From: Undaria pinnatifida
Lineage: Eukaryota > Sar > Phaeophyceae > Laminariales > Alariaceae
DNA length: 64,000 nt
Assembly: GCA_012845835.1 (NCBI GenBank)
Contig: JABAKD010000023.1
Location: 11,440,427-11,504,426 of the forward strand
Direction: 5' to 3'
Shown here: positions 9,738 to 19,972 of the stretch, piece after piece
Layout: each line of letters opens with the position of its first letter
Position numbering within the stretch: position 1 is the stretch's first letter
Program-made: the position numbers and the translations under genes
Notes under the pieces: model-generated
The model's database searches: none
The model's input: only the letters and a program-made list of their open reading frames with translations
Told to the model about the DNA's origin: nothing

Positions 9738-10439
9738 ATTTTTTTAAGTTGCAAAAGCCTACCAGTGTTGGAATTGATCCAGGATTGAGATGGTATTCAA
9801 ATTTGGTTACAAATTACTAATGACTAAGAGATTGTCGTAACATAACATCAGTATTACAATATACATGTAGAGCCTCTACTACCATTGCCTAAATTTATCT
9901 TCAAAAACTGTCGAAAAATTGACGATTGATGTAATTTGCAAAGCATAAAATTGGTATTAAACCTACGACCTTATCAGAATAATTTGATGAAATGTACATT
10001 GGGAATAACCCTCCCCCCCCGCCCACCCCACGTACTTACCACCATGTTCCCATATTAACTACATATACCATTTCGGAATACATGTGGACTACTTGTTCTA
10101 CGAAGAAAGGACTGAGCACAATCTCAAGACATTTTGAACTTCAAGGGGTGAAGTTCAAGACTATTTGAGGGCGTCCATGCCCAAGGGTAGGGGTGGACGT
10201 GGTAGACCACCAAATTTCGTATAACAGGTGCAGGGGTCCCCCTTAGGAATAATGAGACAGGCATGCGTGAGAAGTAGAAAAGTAGTTACATGCAACCACC
10301 CTAAATTGAGGAGGATTTGGAGAACTACGGATGCATGGTTAGAGAAGGGTAGATAATGTAGTATGAACATACCCCCCGGCGCTTTTCGTAGACAAAAATC
10401 AGGGAAACCAATTCCTGAATGGCGTGTCAAAGGGGATAA
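9738..10439. other. no gene recognised
   Basis: AT-rich sequence with a short C run near 10,011. It may be the 5' part of the Penelope-like element that follows, but I see no boundary or coding signal. Confidence 0.4.
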
Positions 10440-10483
10440 AATAAAAAGCCGCCTGTTGCCGAAAGAAAGCGTTTGCTAAATTA

Positions 10484-10857
10484 TATGCGATTGTACACGT
10501 TCAAAATGGGAAACTATATGTTGGACGTACCATTCAGAATCCGTACGTAAGATTTCAGCAACATATGAGGACGGACGATCCTCTGGGCAAGGCAATGTTA
10601 TCGGATGACTCAAATTTGTAGTCTTAATTCTCGAAGTACTTCCAAAATTGTTCCCTTGCCAAGTGAATAATGTGATAAATTCATGGCATTGGAGAAAAAG
10701 AGAAAACGCATGGATTCATAAGCTAAACTCATATCGCAACGGGTACAACACACGTAGAGAAATAGTTAAACCACAACCACCGGAGATACCATCACATGGC
10801 TTTGGTATTAGACCAATAAAACGATCGCGCATGAAGAACGCATTTCAAAAGTGAATG
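10484..10857 (+). pseudogene. GIY-YIG endonuclease domain of the Penelope-like element
   Basis: Nicks target DNA for target-primed reverse transcription in this family. Seen in frame 1: YAIVHVQNGKLYVGRT, equivalent to the GIY...YIG pair with the following Arg, then RFQQH with the conserved Arg and His. After a one-base frame change near 10,617-10,620, the next frame carries VVLILEVLPKLF, then WRKRENAWIHKL, whose Glu sits at the metal-binding position, and GYN at the final conserved Asn. So all core residues remain although the frame is broken once and several stops follow. Short, 90-100 residues, as usual for the domain. Confidence 0.75.
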
Positions 10858-10993
10858 GGGGTTTTCAAGGGAAGAGGATGTTCTTGTCTAGGAACTGGAA
10901 ACAAAGGCTTATTTATCTGGCTGGACTTGTTAATCACAGACCACGCCTAGTACATTCCCACATCTCAAAACTAGCCCCCTAAACGTAAGACGC

Positions 10994-11530
10994 ATGACTA
11001 AGTATGTAGGACAAGAGGGAGTTCCTGGAAACATGAGGGAGGCTTTCAAAATTCTGAGACAACACTTTCTAAAGTCGTTCCCACCACCAGAAGTGAAAAA
11101 ACATAAAATTCCTAAACTAATCGTTTTAGGATATACCAGTGAAATAGCAAACGTACTTCTCTTACAGGGATTACTTATGCGTCAAGTATATATATTAACC
11201 CATATTCCCCCTCTATGTCAGGAATTTCGAGACATTATTGTTAAATCACTTCCGTGTTTAAAAGTTCGGGGAAACATTGGACAGAACGTTTTTGAACTTC
11301 ACAGTTGTGAGACGTGATGTTGAACAAAACTACACGTGTATCTGTGATGACAAAAACTGGTCTGAATATACTGTATGCATCCAAGATTAATCTAGATGTG
11401 TGTTGACCACTGACGTATCTTGTTTGAGAGATAAGGATACCGAAGCAGTATTGAAACTACAAGCAGGTTTTAGACCCAGATTATGCCCCGGAAATAGAAC
11501 ACATATCGTTTTTAGAATATTTATTAGACA
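10994..11530 (+). pseudogene. linker region of the Penelope-like element
   Basis: A 107-codon frame (10,994-11,317) begins MTKYVGQEGVPGNMREAF and has no domain I can name. The next frame carries CVLTTDVSCL and LKLQAGFRPRLCPGNRTH. These recall the GHV-x-TGDL and G-x-FR motifs upstream of RT in related elements. Frames are broken near 11,330 and after 11,530. Confidence 0.55.
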
Positions 11531-11908
11531 CAATGGATAAATATGTGTTGAGTATTTGTGTAGAACTAGGAGTTAACTATGTTGATCTCACAGACTGGAC
11601 TAATGCCTAATACAATGAAAAAAAGAGATGCCTGGAATATGTAGAAGAAAAAGGACAAGCACACCCTACCACGGGCAACATATATTTTTTTGCAGCTAAT
11701 AAAGCTTTAAAACAGGCAAAAAATAATTAGTCATCACAAAAGTGATAAAAGCAGCGAACTGCTTGTGTATCATGTGTAAAGCTTGCTATAAAAAGGTAGT
11801 GATGCAGGAGTTAGATAGTCTAGGATATAAACGAGCGGAAGGAGATAACTTAGGGACGAAAATGGACATTTTACTGAACGGCAACATAAATATCTACATA
11901 AAGAATGC

Positions 11909-13224
11909 TTGCCAATTCCAAATGTATGTGTAGCACTAACAATATTAATAGATGAGTCAGACAAGATTCTGGAAAAATCTACTAAACTACCCGTAAGATA
12001 TCTCATGCCCAAATTGCGTGAAGCAAAACCAGCTTTTAGGGGCATTACATCATGTTGTGGAACTATCACCGAAGGCATGGCGAAGATAGCTAATGCAATT
12101 TTGGTGGGAATTAGGCCTGTATTATACGCAATATGGCGCAAAAAATGCCTGCGTATTGGTATTGTAAAAAGGAATGTTGGATCACCTCTGGAGGGAGCGA
12201 CATTGTTGAACTAATGCGTGACATGGATAAAAAGTCAGCTTCAGTGGCCCCAATTGGTGAAAATAAATTACCTCACCAGTTAGAAACGTTTGATTTTGTA
12301 GCAATGTATCCTAATATCCCAGTTTCGTGCATGAAAAGAGTTATGAAAGAACTCTTGGAACTGGTATTCACGTATGAACAAGTAATTTATGGATATAAAA
12401 TCCATATACGTGAAATTCGGGTACAAAAATGACGAGGTGACACCTAAAGTAAACGAGGTACATTGGTCTGAACCTTCTCCAGTTGAAGTGTCTGCAGATC
12501 CCGAAAATAAACGGGAATGGATAAACTTCAAACGGATAAACTTCGTTCTAAATGAAGGTTTTGTACAATTTGGATCAAATATATATAAACAATCGTCCGG
12601 GATATTCATGGTAACTTCTCCTGCACCGGATTAAACGAACGATCTTGCACTTATGCATGAGTTCAATTCTCAAAAGTTATTACAGATGAATTTGAACATG
12701 CGAAGAACAATGGTAATGAACCCCTGTATCCGCATACAAAAAAAGAACAGTATGCAAAACGGAGAGGTTTATTGATGATATTGTTAGTTTCACTAGGATC
12801 ACAGAGCAATAATACAAAGTTTGAACAAATTGTTAAACAAGACAAGAACATATATGGTGGAATGTACCCGGTGTATGTTGACGACGGAGAAGAAATACAT
12901 AAACCTGTATCTATTGTCAAGGAACAAGCACGTAGCACAGTACATTTCCTGAATATGGAGATTTTACAAAGTACGCCTGGGGTTTCGCAAATTAAGATAT
13001 ATGATAATAGAGAAGATGTATGAAAAACGAGACCACACGGGAACGTTGGAGGATTACCGAAAATATCCTCCTATAGAAAACAGATTGTCTAATAGTTCTA
13101 CGTACGCCACCCTCCATTGCCAGATGTAGATTTGCGGTTAGATGTTCAGAAATTGAATTTCCAAAACGCGGCAGCAAAACTAATGAAGGATATGATTGAT
13201 AATAGGAAATATGTATCATTGTGA
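11909..13224 (+). pseudogene. reverse transcriptase of the Penelope-like element
   Basis: Copies element RNA into DNA at the target site. Seen in order: RYLMPKLREAKPAFRGITSC (early RT block), TFDFVAMYPNIPV (motif A with its catalytic Asp, about 12,286-12,325), SSGIFMVTSPAPD (the G-I-x-M-G-T-SP block, partly altered), RFIDDIVSF (motif C with both catalytic Asp, codons at 12,765-12,779), VHFLNMEI and IYDNREDV. A C-terminal segment with ENRLSNSSTYATLH follows, then RCRFAVRC and KLMKDMID in other frames, ending TGA at 13,222-13,224. The catalytic Asp codons survive but at least four frame changes and an in-frame TAA (12,632-12,634) interrupt it. Confidence 0.75.
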
Positions 13225-13560
13225 TTTTTTTTTTCCTTCGGGCACATCTCTTCGTGCTCGCACCTTTGTCCCAAACGTGGGGTGGGGTGCCCACAATTCG
13301 ACCGTCGGGCTCACGTTGCCGGAGGTTTGAGCGCGATCTGTGCAGTGTGTCGCGCGTGGCAAGCCTCTAAAACCTATTTGGCCTTGGGCACACTTAAGGC
13401 TAATGCCCGGGTTTCCGCAACATCCCCGAGGGTTGAGTTTCTGCATCCCCTATCCCCGCGTACGCACGTAAGATTTGGATGCAAACCGGGCTTTTCTGCT
13501 CGTAGAGGGCACACGTTTCATTCCCTCTTTTTGCACAGGGCACCACGCAACGATCCTGCC
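13225..13560. other. no gene recognised
   Basis: GC-rich sequence between the RT stop and the tandem duplication; may include the 3' UTR of the retroelement. Frames here have no family resemblance. Confidence 0.4.
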
Positions 13561-15006
13561 GCCGAGCAGCAGTCCAGCCCCCTAGCAGCAGCAGCCTGCA
13601 ACTCTATGCGCGTGTGGCTGCTGTTGTAGTAGCTGATTTTTTCATCGGAGCGTGGCATTTGTCACCCCACCATACCCCATCTTTCTGGTGTGCTGCCGCT
13701 TCGGGCGCATCTCCATTATTGCATGCCCATAGATCGCGCCAATTTGGTCGGTAAGATAAGAAACGTTTTGATAGTGATTAACATACTAACCCATCCTTAA
13801 ATTTACGTCCAAAGAGGCAGTTTTCTCCGTACGACATACCAAAGGGGTATTATTTTGTGTCGGAGGTTTTGCTCACGCCACAGATGACAGGTACCAAACA
13901 TGAGGACGGCACAACGCTACTATACAACACTACCGCACAGCAGCAGTAGTGGGATACATCATGTACATGTGCGTGGCGAGTCCTCGCTATGCTGAGGCGA
14001 GTTGCTTTCGTCTCCACGAGCGGACGATTTTGAATCGGACGACGATCAAAACAATCCAGCGTAATTTAGCTTGACTCTAAAAACAAAACAGCAGTGGATA
14101 TAGGCGCTGATGGCACCACTTCCGCCCAGCAGCTGTCCAGCCCCCTAGCACCAGCAGCCTGCAACACTTTTTTTTTTTTTTTTTTTTTTTTTTCCGCACA
14201 CTTTTACTTTCCAGCTTCTGGACAAGCTGTGGTCACAGGTGTCATCCCTTCCCCCCCCCGGTTCTTGCCTTCAATTTTTATCGCGCATAGGGTTCAGCAA
14301 TCCCACTGCTCGTCGATTTTTTCATCGAGTGTTGCTAACTCACGCTCTCGCGCTTTCCGCAAGTCAATTTGTGCACAAGAAAAAGTCCCAACAAATTTAT
14401 ACGAGTATGCACTCGGCGGGGCTCGAACTCACGAAACTGACCTATACCAGGCTCAAAGATGACCTGATACGCCACCGGGGCGACCGGTTAGTTAGCAACA
14501 CTATGCGCGTGTGGCTGGTGTTGTAGAAGCTGATTCTTTGATCGGAGCGTGCCATTTGTCACCCCACCATACCCCATATTTCCGCTGTGCTGCCGCTTCG
14601 TGCGCATCCCCATTGCATGTCCATAGATCGCGCCATTTCGGGCGGTAGTATCGAAACTTTTTTATATTAATTAATATACCAACCCATCCTTACATTTACG
14701 TCCAGATAGACTGTACTTTTACGTACATAACAGAGGGGTTGTGTTATGGGTCGGAGATTTTGTTCACACCACAGATGACAGGGACCAGACAACATGAGGA
14801 CAGCACAACGCTACGTGTACAACCTTGCCACACAGCAGCAGCAGTAGGATACATCATGTATGTGCGCGTGGCGAGTCCTCGGTATGCTGAAGCGAGTTCC
14901 TTTCGTCTCCACGAGGAGACAATTTTGGATTGGACGACGATCAAAACAATCCAGCATAATTTTTCTTGACTCTAAAAAGCAAACAGCAGTGGATATAGAC
15001 GCTGAT
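13561..15006 (+). repeat. tandem duplication of a ~550-bp unit
   Basis: Unit 1 (13,561-14,110) and unit 2 (14,111-15,006) match along their length: CAGTCCAGCCCCCTAGCA, CTATGCGCGTGTGGCTG, CATTTGTCACCCCACC, GACGACGATCAAAACAATCC and AACAGCAGTGGATATAG all occur in both in the same order. Unit 2 is longer only because a SINE is inserted in it. Confidence 0.85.
14168..14494 (-). mobile_element. tRNA-derived SINE, family 1 copy b, with target duplication and empty site
   Basis: Reverse-strand copy: the poly(T) run (14,168-14,193) is its poly(A) tail. The tRNA-like head lies at 14,400-14,490, with A box TGGCGTATCAGG and B box GAGTTCGAGCCCC on the minus strand. It is flanked by GCAACACT (14,161-14,168 and 14,495-14,502). 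The homologous point of tandem unit 1 (about 13,597-13,604) reads GCAACTCT with no insert, a direct picture of the pre-insertion site. Confidence 0.85.
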
Positions 15007-15860
15007 GCTGCGTGAGAAAGGGCTTCTCTGTCTCAGCGACGATAGAAGCCCTACAGTTCCTCATTCCGCGCACTCTCTGCGACGAACTGGTGGTGAAGGG
15101 GGATGATTGCCCATCCTGGCGTGTATCACTTGTCGTGGAGTTCAATAGCTGGCTCATCAAGACACGAAGAGTACCTATTCTGAAATGGCTGATTTCTATA
15201 CGATACGTACACATACGAAACAACAGTACACAAAGAAAAAACATCAAAACCACGATAGAAAGACGAGGCACGGAACAGCTGCTGGTTTTGTTTTTTTTTG
15301 CCGGTTGAACATGCATCTTTCGTCCTTTCATTTTTTACCACGCAAATTTTACTGCATAAGAGTCGCCCGTATAAAAAGACCGCATCGTACGAGTACTGGC
15401 GCTGGACACGTACTCATGGGATTACCACTTATTTACGGTTCTCCACCACGACGGAGAGCGCGAAACGTACCCGGGAGGGCGCCTCTCTACACTCCGCTTC
15501 TCGAGCTGCGGACAAGAACAAAGTTTTCACTAGCACCAGGTACATCTTATTTGCCCACAGACAGTCAGATGTTGGATGCTTGGGTTTCGTTTTTGCGTCA
15601 CTCCCTTGGACACTTCCCGGAGGGGAACCTTGCAATAGGTATAATAGAGTGAAGTTGAGGAATAAATTACACAAGTTTAAGAGTTCCTTCATCGAGACAT
15701 CACCTGTCACAAGAACTATAGGGGGAGTAAAAAAACCAAGCGTTCGTGATAAATATTGGTTTCCAGCGGAAACGGAGATTTGGAATAACATAGATCACGG
15801 AAGATAGGAACAGGAAAAAGGGATTGGATAGAAGACAGAGAATCTAAGAAACTACTGTAT
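15007..15860. other. no gene recognised
   Basis: Overlapping frames of 100-170 codons exist on both strands, but none has a recognisable motif and they conflict with one another. Left uncalled. Confidence 0.35.
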
Positions 15861-16200
15861 GTAATAATTTGAAATAATGGTACGGTCAATGGTGATCTAT
15901 GGTTGTTGATGCAACTGGCTTTATAGTTGGTATGGTTGTTGTAGTTATTGCTGTTATGATGGTGACTGTTATTACTATTGTTAATGATTTATGTTTTTTT
16001 TGGTACTTCTGTTACGTGTGATTGTCATCATCGCTATAGTGGTCCTGGTTTCATTGTTATGGTTGCGATTGTCGTTGCTTTTATGCCTGTTGGTGGTGTT
16101 CTCGTACCCATTGCTATTGTTATTGTTGTGTTATAATTGCTGTTATTGTTGTGGTTACATCTGTTGACGATGTGGTTGTTATTTGTATTTAGAAAAATGT
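15861..16200 (+). repeat. GTT/ATT-rich low-complexity tract
   Basis: Irregular repetition of GTTGTTATTG, TTATTGTTG and GATGGTG words on the plus strand, without a fixed period. Confidence 0.6.
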
Positions 16201-16672
16201 AGATTTATCTAAAGGTTAACGGATGAATAAAGTTATTAAAATAAATGAGATTAAACGATTGTTAAAATACAGGAGCTTAAATGCACCCATGGTCCACTGA
16301 TGAAATATATCATACATCAAACCCCTAAAAACTATCTCCTCGTACTTGTAGCGTCTAAGTAACGAAAAATAAATCATAACATTATACAATCAAGAAAGGT
16401 ATCACCTGGTATACGCCAATAGTCCAGAGGATATTAGGGAATTATACCTGAATTTACTGCGAGGGGGACCATTGAAAACCCAAATGTCCCTCACCATTTG
16501 GTTAGGAGATACAAAATGATGCATTCCCAATATCTAAGATAAAACTCTAAATTATTTATTTCTCGCAGAACCAACCTGAAGATCGTTAAATGTATGTACT
16601 TACCAACACAACCAACCCCACGCTTGCAAAATTCAATAATAAGTAATAACATTATGACTGGTGTCTCAAATT
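16201..16672. other. AT-rich, no gene
   Basis: Nothing recognisable on either strand. Confidence 0.4.
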
Positions 16673-17012
16673 ATATGCCTTTTACTGTGTAGTACGTACC
16701 CATGAAATACAGCCGTACAACGGATGATCTAGTCTTTTTGTATTTCCGTTTCGTACACAGGTACTTCAATCGAGACCATGGAAAAACAACTACACAAAAA
16801 ATGAGCAATGCACTTGTATATTCAGTCGGTATTGGTTCCTTGCTTTATATGCCTCTTACTGTGTAGTACGTGCCCATGAAATATTGCCGTAAAACGGGTG
16901 ATCTAGTCTTTTTGTATTTCCGTTTCGTACACAGGTAATTCAATCGAGACCATGAAAAAACAACTACACAAAAAATAAGCAATGCACTTGTATATTCAGT
17001 CGGTATTGGTTA
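16673..17012 (+). repeat. 174-bp tandem duplication
   Basis: Units start at 16,673 and 16,847 and share ACTGTGTAGTACGT, GATCTAGTCTTTTTGTATTT and GCAATGCACTTGTATATTC with only a few substitutions, so the duplication is fairly recent. Confidence 0.85.
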
Positions 17013-17669
17013 CTTGATTCAATCTTCATTGTGTGCGGAATCAAGGCTTTGAGCTCAGCCTTTTGTGGTACAGTACCGTCCGGTAGTCACTGAGGGGAAC
17101 GAGGGAGCCTTAGTGACATGTTCAAGTGCATTGCTGAGCTGCTCACGTGCTGAAAATCTGAAAGACTTTCTTCATCTGCTACAAACATACAGGTGAACAT
17201 TTGGTGATGAAGGAGTTTAATATACGAGTGAATATAACTGAAAACAAGTGTGGTTCAAGAAAACGAGAATGACATGTCATGGATGGGATACAAGCATTCC
17301 TATTGGAGCGACCATAACGAGCCAGGAAGGACGGGATGGATTGGATATACACTGCTGCTGTGCACTGCCCATACAAGGGAAGTACCATGAGTATACCACA
17401 ACATGCTGATGATGCTAACTAGTCATGCTCACACCTCGTCGGCTCACAACTCATGCTCACAACTCGTTGGCTTTCCATGATAAGAGGTGTACTTCAAATT
17501 CATCGACTCTTCATATGACCTGACTCAGTAACCTAGTGCAATAGCCAGTGTAATTTAACAGGTGATCAAAATTTATTCCCCATGCGTTGGAATAACTTCG
17601 CATTTTTTGCATGATGACGTGACTCAAAAAATACAAATGGTACCATATGAAGATTAATATTTAGTGCGA
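17013..17669. other. no gene recognised
   Basis: Contains a few short repeats of GCTCACAACTCRT at 17,425-17,475. No coding support. Confidence 0.4.
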
Positions 17670-18420
17670 TCAGCTAATGTTGTAAACAAAAATCTTTCGT
17701 ACCAGAATTAAACCGAAACTAGTGGTACTCCCGAAGTATGCCTGTTCCCGGCCGGTATGGCGGACAAAAACAAATTGGTGCTGTATCATCCTCTGTATGT
17801 AAGTACTAAAAAAACAAATTAATAACAGGGCAGAACGGCAGTGCAGCAGTACGTACGGTAATAACGGTATCATCCTCTGTATGTGAGTAATAATGAAAAA
17901 AAAAAATTAACAGGACAGCAGTACGGCAGTGCAGCAGTACGTACGGTAGAAAAGGACATAGAAGTGCAGCAGTGGGGACGGTGGTACTCCCAAGCACCAG
18001 TGGAAGGCCGGTATTTTAGGAAACAAAAAAAAAGGTTCATCTTCCACAGGACGAAAAAAGGCTCCCACGTACGGAACGGTCCACCCACCCACCACGGAAG
18101 ACGCAGTGCACCCACCACCACCCATCGACAAAACCTTTACTACATACAGCAGTACAGCAGTGCAGCAGTACGTACAGCAGTACACCTGGTACGCGGGGAG
18201 CAGTTAGTTGGTTGGTTATTGACGACCTTGCATGAAACAGGAAACAGACGGGCGGGGGGTCATTTGTTGACGATACTCGGCCATCTCGGGGAGCGAGCGA
18301 GCCGCCGTCCACCACCCACCCACCACCCACCATCCACCCACGGACCTACCCAGTACAGCAGTACAGCAATGCAGCAGTACGTAGAGCAATACATACACCT
18401 GACAGGCGAGCAGCAGCCGA
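17670..18420 (-). repeat. CTGCTGTACTGCTGT / GGTGGGTGG element, copy 2
   Basis: On the minus strand, GTACTGCTGCATTGCTGTAC is followed by GGGTAGGTCCGTGGGTGG, a GGTGGGTGG tract, and GGCGGCTCGCTCGCTC. The unit then starts again (CTGCTGCACTGCTGTACTGC) and ends near CGTTCCGTACGTGGGAGCC. The same succession occurs at 63,440-63,920 on the plus strand. The many frames over it are repeat artefacts. Confidence 0.6.
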
Positions 18421-19053
18421 TTCGTTGGTTACAATGCTTTCGGGCTGGGCGGGATTTGCAATTGTTTACTATTCCCCGCCACGCCGGGGGCCAAGCGAAA
18501 AGCGCTCGCGTTGCCGATTCTGCGCACGGCGAGCGGCGACGGCTGGACGCTGCTGTGATTAGTCCTGATGTTGTGCTTGCTGTTGACGCAGGCGCGCTTG
18601 TCGTCTCGTGTCCATGGCTCTGTCCATGGCTCAAGTGGCCACAAAGCAATTCGAATGTTTACTATAGTTGAAGTCCCCAAAAAAAAAAGCGGGCAGCGAC
18701 GAAGAAAAAGCGGCGGGGGCGCAAGAGAGCCGTCCCCGGGAGGGCGATTTCCACGCTCCGCCCTCGCCGAGGTGGGGCACCGACGCCCGTTCTTCGCCGG
18801 CACGTCGTAGCGCTGCTGTGCGGATGGGACGTGGCGGCACCGCGAGGCCGCCGGAGGCCGAGTGGAGCTCGGGAGTCGCAGCTATTTTGGGGGGGGGGTG
18901 TTACAACCAAGACATTTACAAAGATCCAGAAGAAAAGGCCCGACTACGTTAGCGTATTACATAATAAGGATAATGAGAGAGCGGAAATAGGGTCATTTAT
19001 GAAAACATAATTTGTCTTCACGCGTACATGATAACTGTAGTTAAAATGTTAAG
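18421..19053. other. GC-rich segment, no gene recognised
   Basis: 18,690-18,890 is GC-rich with GGCCGCCGGAGGCC-type palindromes and a G run at 18,889-18,898. Competing frames on both strands; none recognisable. Confidence 0.35.
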
Positions 19054-19092
19054 GGTGACAGCGTATCAATTTGGAACCGTGGGTTCGAGTCT
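19054..19092 (+). repeat. tRNA T-arm-like shared block, copy 1
   Basis: A 35-base block ending GTGGGTTCGAG is identical at 19,054-19,088 and 23,951-23,985. In the second copy the T stem is perfect (GTGGG-TTCGAGA-CCCAC). No matching D arm or anticodon arm, so not a tRNA gene; more likely the B-box part of a SINE. Confidence 0.5.
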
Positions 19093-19203
19093 CATAGACT
19101 CTCTTCTTTTTCTTTCTTTCTTCAGGGTGGGACTCTTACATGATATCTGTTGCATCACGTCTACTGTCTTCATACTTCCGACGCATACCAAAACCCGCCA
19201 TTA

Positions 19204-19969
19204 GGCCATTTCTTATACAGTCGGATTTGGCAGTCGAAAACGGCGTTTTTCGACTGGAGCCCAAATGGGGCTTTCTTAAAAGTCGAAAAAGGGCTTTTTC
19301 GACTGAGAATTCCGACTGGCGGATCCAGTAGAAAAACTCGGCGTTTTCGACTGGATCGTTCAGTCGACAAACTCAGTCGAAATAATTTTACGCGTGTTTT
19401 TTGAACCGATCACATCGCACATCCCACCACCGAACACACACGCACACGGCCATACACCCATGCCAGGTACCACACAGCAGTATCATCCAAGAGATGACGC
19501 TGGCTTAGCTATCATTGCTGTTTGTTGCTTCTAGCAGCAAGTCAGCGTGGCGCATTCCTAGTTCCGCTCGCCATCAGCGTGTGTCACACGACAGCAGCAG
19601 CGCGCGGTATCGATCCCATGCTGCCAACAACGGCTGCGCCTGCTGTAGCTTTGGCGGCTCTCGGCTAAGTGAAACTCCACGAAAGTAGCTTTGGCGGCTT
19701 TCGGCTAAGCCCAAAGCCACCAACTCGTTGGGCCGAGGGTTCGTCGAGCCGTTGCTCGCGGAGAAAGCGCGAATAACAGAGCTGTCAACCGATTTCGACC
19801 GCCGTACAGCAGTACTTCCTCACACCAACCGCCTCTAGGAAGAGCACAAAAACTATAAAATCGACTCGACTGACGATAAGAATAAGGACCAAAAGAATCC
19901 AGTCGCAGAAAAATGCAGTCGAAAAGGGCCGTTTTCGACTGGCGGAATCCAACTGTGTGAGAAATGGCC
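19204..19969. mobile_element. Harbinger-like non-autonomous element with CAGTCGAAAA arrays
   Basis: Flanked by TTA on both sides (19,201-19,203 and 19,970-19,972). Terminal inverted repeats read inward GGCCATTTCTTATACAGT and GGCCATTTCTCACACAGT; similarity continues for about 50 bp, including AGTCGAAAACGG. Inside each end CAGTCGAAAA/TTTTCGACTG words recur (19,228-19,385 and 19,905-19,945). The 3-bp TTA duplication and GGCC ends fit PIF/Harbinger elements. No transposase is encoded in the 766 bp. Confidence 0.8.
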
Positions 19970-19972
19970 TTA

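Larger units (their letters stand above)
10440..13224 (+). mobile_element. Penelope-like retroelement with N-terminal GIY-YIG (permuted order), inactivated
   Basis: Along one strand lie a GIY-YIG nuclease (10,484-10,857), a linker with an LTTDVS-type motif (11,390-11,530), a reverse transcriptase (11,909-13,020) and a C-terminal RT extension (13,040-13,224). In ordinary Penelope-like elements the GIY-YIG nuclease is at the C-terminus; here it is upstream of RT, as in the permuted clade known from algae, protists and invertebrates. At least six frame changes or stops show it is dead. The ends are not defined, and no pseudo-LTR was found. Confidence 0.75.

Noticed and set aside
9067..9747. 226-codon ORF over the CCATGG block
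   Set aside because: It translates the repeated word into His-Gly-Ile-Ala-Met units, and similar frames are open on both strands; no codon bias or motif.
15298..15807. 169-codon ORF
   Set aside because: Overlaps other long frames on both strands; no motif, no codon bias, no homologous repeat copy to test it.
19054..19092. tRNA gene with GTTCGA loop
   Set aside because: Only the T arm is tRNA-like; the rest of the cloverleaf is absent and a second copy occurs in a different context.
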